A DNA stretch of 64,000 bases from an uncultured Clostridia bacterium (GCA_947589045.1 CANQBQ010000001.1:116920-180919); one strand, 5' to 3'. Counted from the first letter of the stretch, positions 1 through 8,268 are shown. The notes: a model not told the origin generated them from the letters alone. Numbers and translations: made by a program.

Positions 1-1032
1 AAGCGCCTTGCCCGTGTACATTCCGTAGAGGGTGGTCGCCTTTTGCACGTTTATTTCGGCGAGGTTCCAGCCCTCCTCCGCGACCTTGCGCGCAAATTCG
101 GTACCCTGTGAGAACATAAACGCGTATCGGTCAAAAACCGCCGGATTTACCACCAGACGGCGGCTTATGGTAGACATATCTATGAGCGTCGTAAGGCTGG
201 ACACCGACGCGCCTATCGTTATCGGTATCGCGATAAGTACGAGAGCCTTTAATATGCTTCCCCGACCTCTGCTCGCCCCGACAGCGGGCGAGATTAGCCT
301 GTGTTCGCGCCTGCGCTTCGCCGTGAACAGATATATGCAGATGAGCAAAAGCGCGGACATAAACGTACCCGCGGTCACGCCGAGTATCGCACCCGCGGAT
401 GCGTAGACGGTTCTGACGTGAGACGAGCGCACAACGCCCGCCGCCGCGTCAAAAACGCTCGGAGCGGACGGGTCTACCGTCATATTCATAATGAAGCCCG
501 CCATAAGCAGACCTATTGCCAGCTTGCCCGCCGACTCTATGACCTCCGAAAACGCGGTGGGGTACATATTCTGCCTGCCCTGAAAGTAACCGCGAAGCGC
601 GGAAGCCATCGAAACGAAGAATATCGCGGGAGCAATCGCCTTGATGCCAAGCTCCGCGTCGGGCATATTTACCGCTCTCGCAAACGCGCCCGCGAATGTG
701 AACAGCACCACGCTGCCGACAATTCCTATTATAAAGAGCAGCGAAAATGCGGTCTGAAACACTTTCTGTGCGTCACGCTCGTTGCCCCGCGCCAGACTTT
801 CGGCGACCATTTTTGAAATAGCCACCGGAAATCCCGCCGTAGCCACGATAAACATAAACGTATATATTTGGTAGCCTCCGTTGAACAGCCCCATACCGTC
901 GTCGTTTATGAGGTTGGTCATCGGGATTTTAAAGAATGCGCCTATCAGCTTAACTATAAGGCTTGCCACTCCCAAAATCAGCGCGCCTTTTACAAAGCTG
1001 CCGCCCGACTTTCCGTGTTTATTTTTAATCAA
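1..1032 (-). CDS. spoVB: SpoVB-like polysaccharide/lipid flippase, C-terminus outside window
   Basis: Reading the minus strand from a TTG at 1032 gives an open frame that runs off the left edge (344 codons visible). The start is supported by GGAGT eight bases upstream; an upstream ATG at 1039 hits a stop after four codons. The product is a multi-spanning membrane protein of the MVF/MATE-like flippase superfamily. The N-terminus has a glycine-rich first helix followed by the stretch FFKIPMTNLI, typical of SpoVB/YtgP proteins, and later AISKMVAE and ALRGYFQGRQNMYPTA, both characteristic of that family. SpoVB-type proteins are thought to flip lipid-linked precursors for spore cortex or cell wall. 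SpoVB versus a vegetative paralogue (YtgP/MurJ-like) cannot be settled from the fragment. Its position next to spoVT and an NlpC/P60 gene fits an envelope or sporulation role. Confidence 0.75.
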   Translation of the reverse strand, partial: MIKNKHGKSGGSFVKGALILGVASLIVKLIGAFFKIPMTNLINDDGMGLFNGGYQIYTFMFIVATAGFPVAISKMVAESLARGNERDAQKVFQTAFSLLFIIGIVGSVVLFTFAGAFARAVNMPDAELGIKAIAPAIFFVSMASALRGYFQGRQNMYPTAFSEVIESAGKLAIGLLMAGFIMNMTVDPSAPSVFDAAAGVVRSSHVRTVYASAGAILGVTAGTFMSALLLICIYLFTAKRRREHRLISPAVGASRGRGSILKALVLIAIPITIGASVSSLTTLIDMSTISRRLVVNPAVFDRYAFMFSQGTEFARKVAEEGWNLAEINVQKATTLYGMYTGKAL

Positions 1033-1119
1033 ACTTCATCACTCCGTACAAAAAACTCCGAAACTGTGCTCAGATATTAAAGATTATATTACACTTTTCC
1101 AAAAATTACAACTATTTTA

Positions 1120-1830
1120 TTAAAAACCGTGTTTTATTTGTAATTCCGACATAATTTTGAGTACGTCCTCGGCGCACATTTCGCAAAGACCGTCCTCGTC
1201 CGACAAAACGCCGCCGCTCGTGTTCCACCTCATTCTTGAAAAGCCCCGCAGATAATCCGCGCCGCGCGAGCTGTCGGGGAACCGCTCGCACCATTTCGGG
1301 CAGAGCCTTTTCATATACATATTGCAAAGCTCCGCCGCCGCGCCGTCCGACGTGCCGCTTATCTGCACTCCGGGCGGACCGCAGTGTATAAACGCCGCGC
1401 TTTTGTCGCGGCACTCTCCGAGTGCGATTATAACGTGGCTGTCGGACGAGAGAATGTCGCCCGCGCGTATATCGCGCACGCTGTCGGCGGGCGTGTATTC
1501 TCCCCAGCCGAATTTGGAAAATTGTCTTGCCGCCGTGCGCGCCGGAAAGACAAAGCCCTCGCCGCCGTTTTCGCGGCATAGGGTGTTATATACCGTCCAA
1601 CCGACGTAGCCCGAGCAGTCCAGCCCGTTTTCGATTTCATAGCGGTGCTTTTTGAAGTCGTAGCTCTCGTCCTGCCCGTCAAAAAATTTTTCCCATTTAG
1701 GGCTTGCGCCGATGCTCACCGCGCTCTCGTCCGCGCCGTCGTCGGCTTTGTTCCAGCCGCCGCCCCAGACGTACAGCGTACTGCCGAGCGGGATAAACGC
1801 GTTAATAAGCAAATCTTTTATTTGCGGCAT
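1120..1830 (-). CDS. NlpC/P60-family cysteine peptidase-like protein
   Basis: A 236-residue protein. The ATG at 1830 is preferred over an upstream in-frame codon at 1857 because GAGGTG lies six bases before it. The NlpC/P60 fold is recognisable: an N-terminal YVWGGG motif, the catalytic-cysteine motif LDCSGYVGW near residues 85-95, and a histidine in GDILSSDSHVIIALG near residue 140. These match the Cys-His arrangement of cell-wall endopeptidases that cut peptide stems (D-Glu-diaminopimelate bonds in known members). No signal peptide is visible, so it may act in the cytoplasm, for example on recycled muropeptides, or leave by another route. It is transcribed away from spoVT and toward the SpoVB-like gene, from which it is separated by about 90 bases. 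The family call is firm; the substrate is unknown. Confidence 0.75.
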   Translation of the reverse strand: MPQIKDLLINAFIPLGSTLYVWGGGWNKADDGADESAVSIGASPKWEKFFDGQDESYDFKKHRYEIENGLDCSGYVGWTVYNTLCRENGGEGFVFPARTAARQFSKFGWGEYTPADSVRDIRAGDILSSDSHVIIALGECRDKSAAFIHCGPPGVQISGTSDGAAAELCNMYMKRLCPKWCERFPDSSRGADYLRGFSRMRWNTSGGVLSDEDGLCEMCAEDVLKIMSELQIKHGF

Positions 1831-1936
1831 AAAATCACCTCGATAATATATATTCAAATTGAATTTTTAAATTATGGATAAATTTCGACATATTGCAAAT
1901 AATAGCAACTGATAAATAATTATTGGAGGAAAAGTA

Positions 1937-2473
1937 ATGAAAGCAACAGGAATAGTAAGAAGAATTGACGACCTCGGTCGTGTTGTTATACCAAAGGAAA
2001 TCCGCCGTACAATGAGAATACGGGAGGGCAACCCCCTTGAAATTTTCACCGATAATGACGGCGGCGTAATTTTTAAAAAATATTCTCCGATAGGAGAGCT
2101 GGGAGAGTTTGCGGCGCAGTACGCCGAGAGCCTTTCCAAGACTACGGGCATACCCGCCTGCATAACCGATAAGGACAATGTTATCGCGGTTTCGGGAACC
2201 TCGAAGCGGGAGCTTTCGGACAGACCCGTATCGAGCGACATCGAGCGGATTATGGAAAACAAGGTGATGCTTCTGGCGGACTCGTCCACCGGCAAGATAA
2301 ACGTAATCGAGGGCAACGACAAGTACACCGCCGGAGTTGTCGCGCCGATAATTTTTGAGGGCGACAGCATAGGCTCGGTGATTTTTCTGACCGACGACGA
2401 TAAGAAAATCACCGAGGTGGAAACCAAGCTCGCCGAGACCGCCGCAGGCTTTCTCGGTCGCACTATGGAGTAG
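1937..2473 (+). CDS. spoVT: Stage V sporulation transcriptional regulator SpoVT
   Basis: A 178-residue protein of the usual SpoVT length. Residues 1-50 are an AbrB-type swapped-hairpin DNA-binding domain (MKATGIVRRIDDLGRVVIPK, then EIRRTMRIREG), nearly identical to the family signature. Residues 55-178 form the GAF-like domain (IPACITDKDNVIAVSG, then ending in AAGFLGRTME). In Bacillus, SpoVT tunes sigma-G-dependent genes in the forespore; in Clostridia it is needed for late sporulation. The ATG has a strong GGAGG nine bases upstream. It is monocistronic here and followed by a clear terminator. It is among the safest markers that the organism forms, or descended from something that formed, endospores. 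Confidence 0.97.
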   Translation: MKATGIVRRIDDLGRVVIPKEIRRTMRIREGNPLEIFTDNDGGVIFKKYSPIGELGEFAAQYAESLSKTTGIPACITDKDNVIAVSGTSKRELSDRPVSSDIERIMENKVMLLADSSTGKINVIEGNDKYTAGVVAPIIFEGDSIGSVIFLTDDDKKITEVETKLAETAAGFLGRTME

Positions 2474-2508
2474 CGGACGGTAAGCTCATAGTATGCAAAA
2501 AAGTAAAT

Positions 2509-2551
2509 AGCCGCGCGGGGTTTTTGATAAGCTCCGCGCGGCTGTTTTTTT
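2509..2551 (+). terminator. Rho-independent terminator after spoVT
   Basis: A perfect 12-bp stem (AGCCGCGCGGGG with CTCCGCGCGGCT, allowing one G-T pair at the loop side) is followed by GTTTTTTT. It sits 36 bases after the spoVT stop and insulates spoVT from the surface-protein unit downstream. Confidence 0.92.
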
Positions 2552-2554
2552 GTG

Positions 2555-2582
2555 TTGATTTTTCTTGATAATGTGGTATAAT
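2555..2582 (+). promoter_or_regulatory. Predicted sigma-A promoter of the surface-protein gene
   Basis: TTGATT (2555-2560), a 16-bp spacer, and a perfect TATAAT (2577-2582). Transcription should start near 2590, giving an unusually long leader of about 265 nt before the ATG at 2856. It overlaps the tail of the spoVT terminator. Confidence 0.65.
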
Positions 2583-2601
2583 AAAACCGTCCGAAAGGGC
2601 A

Positions 2602-2716
2602 CTACCACAATCTCTAAATTAAATAATCAGTTGCAAAGCGAGTGTTGCTAAAAACGCCGGCTTCTATTTTGTTATACTTTGTAATTGATTATTTAGTATG
2701 CAGAGATGTGTGGTAG
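2602..2716 (+). other. Long structured leader hairpin upstream of the leucine-rich-repeat gene
   Basis: The arms pair as follows: 2602-2609 with 2709-2716 (CTACCACA), 2610-2615 with 2702-2707 (ATCTCT), 2620-2629 with 2686-2695 (TAAATAATCA), and 2630-2638 with 2677-2685. The last block includes two G-T positions that would be G-U pairs in RNA. That gives about 33 paired positions around a 38-nt loop with GCCGGC inside. There is no U-tract after it, so it is not a simple terminator. It could be a structured 5' leader, a small palindromic mobile element, or a recombination target. G-T tolerance in the inner stem favours an RNA role. Confidence 0.6.
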
Positions 2717-2855
2717 CATTAAAATCTAAGCCGCGTTTTTGTGCGTGGCGTAGATTTATGCCACGCATTTTTTGTTTGCGTGAGTTTTTCGGAAAGGAGA
2801 CGCGGCGCGCAAACCGTAATTTGCGTAAAAATTTACAAAAGAAAGGACAGAGCTT

Positions 2856-4655
2856 ATGAAAAAATTTTTAGCAATGATTTTATGCGCGATTATGCTTTTG
2901 CCGACAATTCCAATCACCGTCGGCGCGGAAACGCTCGACAGCGGTACTTGCGGAGATAATTTGACGTGGACATTTGACAGCAGCGGCACGCTCACAATCA
3001 GCGGCACAGGCGAGATGGAATATTATCTTATGGTTTATCCTCCTTGGCGTGAGCATTTTTCAGAAATTACAACTCTTGTTATAGAGGAGGGCGTAAAACG
3101 TATAGGAGAAGGTGCGTTTAAAGAGTGCAATAAGCTGGTAAACATTACCATACCTGACAGCGTGACTTCTATCGGCGAATATGCGTTTGGCGGAGATGGT
3201 TATACAATGTCTGCTTATTACAGTGATGAATCGAACTGGGAAAACGGCGTATTGTATATAGATAATTGTTTGATTGCTTCAAAATCAGATATAACGGAGT
3301 GTAAAATAAAAGATAGTTGCAAGGTTATTGCCGATATGGCTTTTGACCGACGCAAAGAATTGGCACAAGTAACAATCCCCGAAGGAGTGAGAAATATCGG
3401 GCAACAAGCCTTTTACGAGTGTGAGAATTTAAATAATATTAACATTCCGAATACTGTTGAAAGTGTTGATTTTTACGCCTTTAAGGATACCGGCTATTAT
3501 AAAAACGAAGCAAATTGGCAAGGCGACTTAATTTATATAAATCATTGCCTAATCGGTGCAAAAGATGTTGCAACAAAATGCAATATTAAAGACGGTTGCA
3601 AAATTATTTCCGGCGGTGTATTTAAAGAGTGTGATTTTACGGATATTACAATACCTGACAGCATAACATATATCGGTTCTTACGCATTTTCAGGCTGTCG
3701 TAATTTGACAAGTATAGCCATTCCCGATGGCATAACGGAAATTAAGGAGGAGACCTTTGATTATTGCACAAATTTAAAAAGTGTTTCTATTCCCGACAGT
3801 GTAACCTCTATAGGTTCAAGAGCATTTGACTGTAGCGGTTTAGTCGATATTACACTTCCCAAATATGTGACCGAAATCGGCGATGGCGCATTTAGTTTTT
3901 GTAGAAAATTAAAAAATATTGTAATTCCGGATAGTGTAATAAAAATTGACTACTCTGCGTTTTCCGGTTGTACCGGTTTGGAAAATATAGCAATATCCAA
4001 AAGTGTAGCATATATTAGTATTGGTGCTTTTGACGAGTGTGGAAACTTAAATATAAATGTAAGTCCGTATAATCCCTATTATTCCGATATAGACGGTGTT
4101 TTATTTAATAAAGAAAAAACCGAAATAATTACATATGCCAAAGATAAAATACAGCCCGAATACTCAATACCAAGCGGCGTCAAAAACATAGGCGATAAGG
4201 CGTTTTATTGGTGCAGTAGTTTAACAAGCGTTACAATACCCGACAGCGTAAAAAGCATTGGTGATAGGGCATTTTATTGGTGTAGCAGCTTAACAGACGT
4301 ATATTATGCAGGTAGTGAGGAGCAATGGGAAAATATAACTATCGAAGGCGACAACCATTCTCTGAGAACGGAGATTATACATTACAACAGCGACGTGTAT
4401 CCGAGGATTGAGGTGTCCGAGCCGGTGGTTGAGGGCGGAAGTATAACAATAACCGCTGAAAGAAAAAATATTGGGGGAGAGGGCGAACTGTTTGCGGTAG
4501 GCTACGACGGAAACAAACTCACGGCTTCGGAAAAACTGCAAGGCGGCGCGGCGACTCTGCCCGCCGAGGACGTGAAAACGATAAAAGTTTTCTGCTGGGA
4601 CAGCCTTGACACAATGCGCCCGCTGTGCGAGCCGAAAACAATTACGATAAAATAA
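2856..4655 (+). CDS. Secreted BspA-like leucine-rich-repeat (LRR_5) protein
   Basis: A 599-residue protein with an N-terminal signal peptide (MKKFLAMILCAIMLLPTIPI, cleavage probably after VGA). Residues 26-50 carry the GTCGDNLTWTFDSSGTLTIS motif that opens many BspA-family proteins. About ten LRR_5 units follow, each like IPDSVTSIGEYAF. Two repeat blocks are interrupted by inserts containing W-x-L/V-IYI. The last repeat ends in a VYYAGSEEQW unit. Residues 515-599 form a different C-terminal beta-domain ending in IKVFCWDSLDTMRPL, a motif shared with the DUF362 protein at 6334-8229. BspA-like proteins bind host or bacterial surfaces and polymers; no sortase motif or S-layer repeats are present, so attachment is unclear. 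The repeat region (about 3200-4380) is far richer in A+T than the C-terminal domain and the neighbours, which suggests a transferred or shuffled cassette. The ATG has an AAAGGA site. Confidence 0.88.
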   Translation: MKKFLAMILCAIMLLPTIPITVGAETLDSGTCGDNLTWTFDSSGTLTISGTGEMEYYLMVYPPWREHFSEITTLVIEEGVKRIGEGAFKECNKLVNITIPDSVTSIGEYAFGGDGYTMSAYYSDESNWENGVLYIDNCLIASKSDITECKIKDSCKVIADMAFDRRKELAQVTIPEGVRNIGQQAFYECENLNNINIPNTVESVDFYAFKDTGYYKNEANWQGDLIYINHCLIGAKDVATKCNIKDGCKIISGGVFKECDFTDITIPDSITYIGSYAFSGCRNLTSIAIPDGITEIKEETFDYCTNLKSVSIPDSVTSIGSRAFDCSGLVDITLPKYVTEIGDGAFSFCRKLKNIVIPDSVIKIDYSAFSGCTGLENIAISKSVAYISIGAFDECGNLNINVSPYNPYYSDIDGVLFNKEKTEIITYAKDKIQPEYSIPSGVKNIGDKAFYWCSSLTSVTIPDSVKSIGDRAFYWCSSLTDVYYAGSEEQWENITIEGDNHSLRTEIIHYNSDVYPRIEVSEPVVEGGSITITAERKNIGGEGELFAVGYDGNKLTASEKLQGGAATLPAEDVKTIKVFCWDSLDTMRPLCEPKTITIK

Positions 4656-4716
4656 TATATAAAATATTGGGAATGAAAGTTTACATAAAAACCTCGGCGT
4701 TGATTTGACCGAGCCG

Positions 4717-4755
4717 AAAAAACTATCCGCCCGCACAGCGGGCGGATAGTTTTTT
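4717..4755. terminator. Bidirectional terminator between the LRR gene and lysR
   Basis: A perfect 18-bp inverted repeat: six A residues, then CTATCCGCCCGC (4717-4734), and the mirror GCGGGCGGATAG followed by six T residues (to 4755), with a 3-base loop. A on one side and T on the other make it work for both convergent genes. Confidence 0.93.
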
Positions 4756-4764
4756 GACAAAACA

Positions 4765-5664
4765 TTAAATTTTTACCGTCTCGCCGTCGCCGAATTTTTC
4801 GCGCAGTCTCTTTAAAAACAGCTCGGCGGGCTTGGAAAAAGCCTGATGCTTTTTCCAGGCTATGTCTATGTGTATCTTTATATCGGAGGCGAGCGGACGG
4901 AAGCATATACTCTTTTTTTCGTTTGTGCGTATGATTTTGTCAATACACAGCGCGTACCCCAAGCCCTCGTCGACCATAAGCGACGCGTTGTAGAGCAGAT
5001 TATATGTCGCCACGATGTTCAGCTCCTCGTAATCTCTCTTTATCCATCCGGCAACATCGCGGCTCAGCAGAGTTTGTCTGGAAAGGATGAGCGGCAAGTC
5101 CCAAAGGTCTGAAGGCTCAATAAATTTCTTTTCGGCAAGCGGGCTGTCGCTTCGCATAAGAAGCCCCCACGAGTCGGCGGCGGGAAGTCTCAAATATTCG
5201 TATTTTGCGATATCGGCAAGCTCGACAAAGACGCAAAAGTCCAATATGCCCTTGTTGAGTTTATCCTCTATGTCGTCGCGGTCGCCGCTGAAAATATGGA
5301 AGTGAATATCGGGAAATTCCGAGTGTAATTCGGCGGCGACGCGGGCTATCAGCCGCATAGCGTCGGTCTCTCCGCCGCCGATGTAAATGTCGCCGTTTAT
5401 CATATCGTTTCCCGACGTAAACTCCGATATTGTTTTGTCGGTAAGGTTTACTATATCCTCGGCGCGCCTTTTAAACAGCACGCCGTCGCCGGTCAGCGAG
5501 AGCCGTTTGCTGCTCCGCACAATCAGCTTTGTGCCGAGTTCTTCCTCCAAATCCATAAGCTGGCGAGACAGCGTGGGCTGGGTGATATGCAAAACCTCGG
5601 CGGCTTTTGAAATGCTCATCTCCCTCGCGACCGCGAGAAAATATTTTAAAACGCGTATTTCCAT
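4765..5664 (-). CDS. LysR-family transcriptional regulator
   Basis: A 299-residue protein of standard LysR length. The N-terminal winged helix-turn-helix (residues 1-60) contains AVAREMSISKAAEVLHITQP and TLSRQLMDLEEELG, the classic family signature. The C-terminal substrate-binding domain (about 90-290) begins at DIYIGGGETDAM. Its start has AAAGGAGTGA ten bases before the ATG. It is divergent from the lipoprotein-DUF362-acetyltransferase cluster, the normal LysR layout. A perfect dyad with T-N11-A geometry (5709-5729) lies between them and overlaps its own -35 box. It therefore probably activates the cluster and represses itself. The inducer is unknown. LysR regulators of this type often stand beside cyclophilin-like and flavodoxin genes in Clostridia. 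Confidence 0.93.
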   Translation of the reverse strand: MEIRVLKYFLAVAREMSISKAAEVLHITQPTLSRQLMDLEEELGTKLIVRSSKRLSLTGDGVLFKRRAEDIVNLTDKTISEFTSGNDMINGDIYIGGGETDAMRLIARVAAELHSEFPDIHFHIFSGDRDDIEDKLNKGILDFCVFVELADIAKYEYLRLPAADSWGLLMRSDSPLAEKKFIEPSDLWDLPLILSRQTLLSRDVAGWIKRDYEELNIVATYNLLYNASLMVDEGLGYALCIDKIIRTNEKKSICFRPLASDIKIHIDIAWKKHQAFSKPAELFLKRLREKFGDGETVKI

Positions 5665-5693
5665 TGTAAAATCACTCCTTTCACTACGCCGTT

Positions 5694-5722
5694 ATTGTAC
5701 CATAAAATAATATGCCTGTAAA
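5694..5722 (-). promoter_or_regulatory. Predicted lysR promoter
   Basis: On the minus strand: TTTACA (5717-5722), a 17-bp spacer, TACAAT (5694-5699). The -35 box lies inside the dyad at 5709-5729, so a bound regulator would block it. This is consistent with autorepression. Confidence 0.6.
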
Positions 5723-5729
5723 GCATATT
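5709..5729. promoter_or_regulatory. Candidate LysR operator
   Basis: AATATGC (5709-5715), a 7-bp spacer, and GCATATT (5723-5729) form a perfect dyad with T5713-N11-A5725, the LysR box geometry. It is centred about 65 bp upstream of the start expected for the rightward promoter, the usual activator position. Confidence 0.6.
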
Positions 5730-5749
5730 ATAATATACAATATAAGTAT

Positions 5750-5778
5750 TTGTATTTTTAAATTTCTGCGGCTATAAT
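5750..5778 (+). promoter_or_regulatory. Predicted promoter of the lipoprotein-DUF362-acetyltransferase cluster
   Basis: Weak TTGTAT (5750-5755), a 17-bp spacer, and a perfect TATAAT (5773-5778). A poor -35 with a good -10 is typical of an activator-dependent promoter. Confidence 0.55.
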
Positions 5779-5853
5779 ATGTTTAAAGATACATAGCGCG
5801 GTAAATTCAGGCATTAAAATACAACAGCAGTGAAACGGAAAGGGGTGCGTGTA

Positions 5854-6327
5854 ATGAAAAAAATAATCTCAATCATTTTGACGCTCGTTTTTTGCACGAC
5901 GTTTATCTCGGCTTGTGCGGCACAGCAAGACGATTTGACAATAACAATGCAGATAGGCAATCCCGTTATGACTGTAAACGGAGAGGAAAAGGCGATAGAC
6001 GAGCAGGGGACGGCTCCGGTTATTATAGACAACAGAACTCTCCTTCCCGTGCGCGCAATCGTGGAGGAAATCGGCGGCGGAGTAGCGTGGGACGAGGAAA
6101 CCCGGACCGTGTTGCTCGGATATAAGGACGATATAATCATTCTTGAGGCAGACAACCATACCGCATATCTGAACGAAAGCAAGCGGGAGCTTGACGTAGC
6201 CCCGACCGTCATAAACGACCGCACGATGCTCCCGATAAGGTTTATCGCAAACGGCTTCGGGTTTGACGTGGACTGGAACGAGGACGCTCAAACAGTTACA
6301 ATTACTCTTAAAGACGAGGGGGTTTAA
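5854..6327 (+). CDS. Stalk-domain (copper amine oxidase N-terminal-like) lipoprotein
   Basis: A 157-residue protein from the ATG at 5854, chosen because AAAGGGGTG lies eight bases upstream; a GTG at 5830 lacks a site. The N-terminus is a lipoprotein signal ending in the lipobox ISAC, so the mature protein should be tethered to the outer face of the membrane. The rest is two copies of the module Pfam calls copper amine oxidase N-terminal domain: one around RTLLPVRAIVEEIGGGVAWD, one around RTMLPIRFIANGFGFDVDW. This module is a structural stalk or wall-binding domain in Firmicutes and does not imply copper chemistry. The DUF362 gene follows after six bases, so the two are almost certainly co-transcribed. 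It may anchor or position the secreted DUF362 protein; that is inference. Confidence 0.85.
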   Translation: MKKIISIILTLVFCTTFISACAAQQDDLTITMQIGNPVMTVNGEEKAIDEQGTAPVIIDNRTLLPVRAIVEEIGGGVAWDEETRTVLLGYKDDIIILEADNHTAYLNESKRELDVAPTVINDRTMLPIRFIANGFGFDVDWNEDAQTVTITLKDEGV

Positions 6328-6333
6328 TGAATT

Positions 6334-8229
6334 ATGAAGAAAATCATATCCGCTGTTGCGGCGCTGGCTCTTTGCGCCGCGGTGCAGACAAACGCTTTTG
6401 CATCCGACGGCTTCCCGCCGCACGAGCCCTACGGTGAGGGCGTGGGCGCGATGCCCGGACGCGTTGTCTGGTCGTATGAGCCGAGTTCGGTCGATTGGGA
6501 CGGAAACGGATACTGGTGGGAACCCGATAATTTTGACGAGGGCGTTATCCGCAATATGGTCTCCGAGTCGGTCGCGGCGCTTGGCGGGGCTTCGACCGCG
6601 TCCGAGGGCTGGCGCGCGCTGTTTGAAAACCGCAACGAGCGAAACGGCGAGAGCGGAGGCTACAAATCGGGCGAAAAAATAGCGATAAAGGCTAACATCA
6701 ACGGCTCGGCGGTTATGGACGATGACACTTCGGGCGAAACGCAAATGAGCTACACAAACCCTGTGCTTTTAAAGGCGCTGCTTACCTCGCTCGTCGAGGA
6801 CGCGGGAGTTACGCCGTCCGACATTACGGTGTACGACGTGTCGCGCCTGTTCCCCGATTATATGGAAAAGATGTGCACCGAGGGAATACTGAGCGGCGTG
6901 AATTTTGTCAACCGCGATAACGGCGTTGCCGACGAAAACGCGCCGATAGTGTGGTCGCACAGCTTCAGCGGCGCGGTGAACTATCTTCCGACCTGCGTTA
7001 CCGAGGCAAAATATATGATAAACTTCGCTAACCTGAAAGGGCACAGCTACGGAATAACGCTGTGCGGCAAAAATCACTTCGGCTCGTTCATAAACGGGAA
7101 CGCGATGCGCCCGCCTGAGGGTGCAAATTTACATCAATGGCTGACGAGGAGTGAGATGGGGATTTACAGCCCGCTCGTGGATTTAATGGCGAACAGGCAT
7201 CTCGGCGGCAAGACGGTTTTATATATGCTCGACGCGATTATATGCGCTCCGTCCGAGGGCTCGTCAATTACGATTGACAATTCAAAGTGGAGGCAGGAGC
7301 CGTTCGGCGGCGATTTTGCGTCAAGCATATTCGTGTCGCAAGACCCCGTCGCAATAGATTCGGTGGGCGCGGATTTTCTTATCAACGAGCCGACGGTTAC
7401 GGACAACAATTATTCAGCGCGCGATACCTCAAGCGAGAATTATCTGCACGAGGCGGGACTTGTCAAAAACTCGCCGTCGGGCACGGTCTACACCGACAGC
7501 TTCGGTGAAACGATTGCCAATTTGGGCGTGCACGAGCATTGGAACAACCCGACCGACAAGCAGTACAGCCGCAACCTCGGCAAGGACGAGGGCATAGAGC
7601 TTGTAAAGGTCGGGTCGGCAGCCGCCGAAGCCGTGCGCGTTGAGTATGACAAGGCGAGCGGAACCGTTACTGTAAGCAACGCTCCCGAAAACAGTACGCT
7701 TATAACCGCGTTTTACAAAGACAATATTTTGTCCGACGTGAAGCTGTATAAGGTGAGCGGCGCGTTCACGGCGAACGTCGGGGAGGGCGCTCAAAATTCG
7801 GATACGGTCAAAATATTTTTATGGGATATGGACACGCTTAAACCGTTTGTCACGGCAAAAACCGATACGGAGGCTGAAACAAAAATGAACGTTAAAATAG
7901 GAGACGCGGTATTTACCGCCACGCTCGAGGATAACGCGGCGGTACGCGAGTTTGTCGATATGATGAAGGATGCGCCCGTCACTATTGATATGAGCGATTA
8001 TTCGGGATTTGAAAAGGTGGGCTCTTTGGGCAGAAGTCTTACGGCGAGCGACAGCCAAATGACGACAAACGCCGGCGACATAGTGCTTTACAACAAAAAT
8101 CAGATAGTTATGTTTTACGGCTCAAACTCGTGGAGCTACACCAAGATAGGGCATATCGACGATTTGAGCGGCTGGAAGGAGGCGCTCGGTGACGGCAATA
8201 TCACAGCCGTATTTTCGCTCGCTGAATAG
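6334..8229 (+). CDS. Secreted DUF362 protein fused to a beta-domain and a cyclophilin-like domain
   Basis: A 631-residue protein. Residues 1-23 are a signal peptide. Residues about 105-400 match DUF362: GEKIAIKANINGS, the NPVLLKALLTSLVEDAGV helix, MINFANLKGHSYGITLCGKN, and DPVAIDSVGADFL. Many DUF362 proteins carry a 4Fe-4S ferredoxin segment; none of its cysteine motifs is visible here. Residues about 430-510 form a beta-domain with VKIFLWDMDTLKP, like the end of the LRR protein at 2856-4655. Residues about 520-631 match the cyclophilin-like domain (MNVKIGDAVFTATLEDN, then MSDYSGFEKVGSL and SYTKIGHIDDLSGW) that occurs in Clostridia next to flavodoxin and LysR genes. The function is unknown; an extracytoplasmic redox or ligand-binding role is plausible. 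The three-domain order in a single exported chain is unusual. Confidence 0.85.
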   Translation: MKKIISAVAALALCAAVQTNAFASDGFPPHEPYGEGVGAMPGRVVWSYEPSSVDWDGNGYWWEPDNFDEGVIRNMVSESVAALGGASTASEGWRALFENRNERNGESGGYKSGEKIAIKANINGSAVMDDDTSGETQMSYTNPVLLKALLTSLVEDAGVTPSDITVYDVSRLFPDYMEKMCTEGILSGVNFVNRDNGVADENAPIVWSHSFSGAVNYLPTCVTEAKYMINFANLKGHSYGITLCGKNHFGSFINGNAMRPPEGANLHQWLTRSEMGIYSPLVDLMANRHLGGKTVLYMLDAIICAPSEGSSITIDNSKWRQEPFGGDFASSIFVSQDPVAIDSVGADFLINEPTVTDNNYSARDTSSENYLHEAGLVKNSPSGTVYTDSFGETIANLGVHEHWNNPTDKQYSRNLGKDEGIELVKVGSAAAEAVRVEYDKASGTVTVSNAPENSTLITAFYKDNILSDVKLYKVSGAFTANVGEGAQNSDTVKIFLWDMDTLKPFVTAKTDTEAETKMNVKIGDAVFTATLEDNAAVREFVDMMKDAPVTIDMSDYSGFEKVGSLGRSLTASDSQMTTNAGDIVLYNKNQIVMFYGSNSWSYTKIGHIDDLSGWKEALGDGNITAVFSLAE

Positions 8230-8268
8230 GACGCGGGCATACTATCGGGAAACAATGGGGAGTGCAAA

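Noticed and set aside
5869..6744. Long minus-strand open frame opposite the lipoprotein and DUF362 genes
   Set aside because: It is a shadow produced by codon bias on the coding strand: no start site, and the opposite frame has clear domains. The same applies to other long antisense frames, for example inside alaS, carB and hydA.
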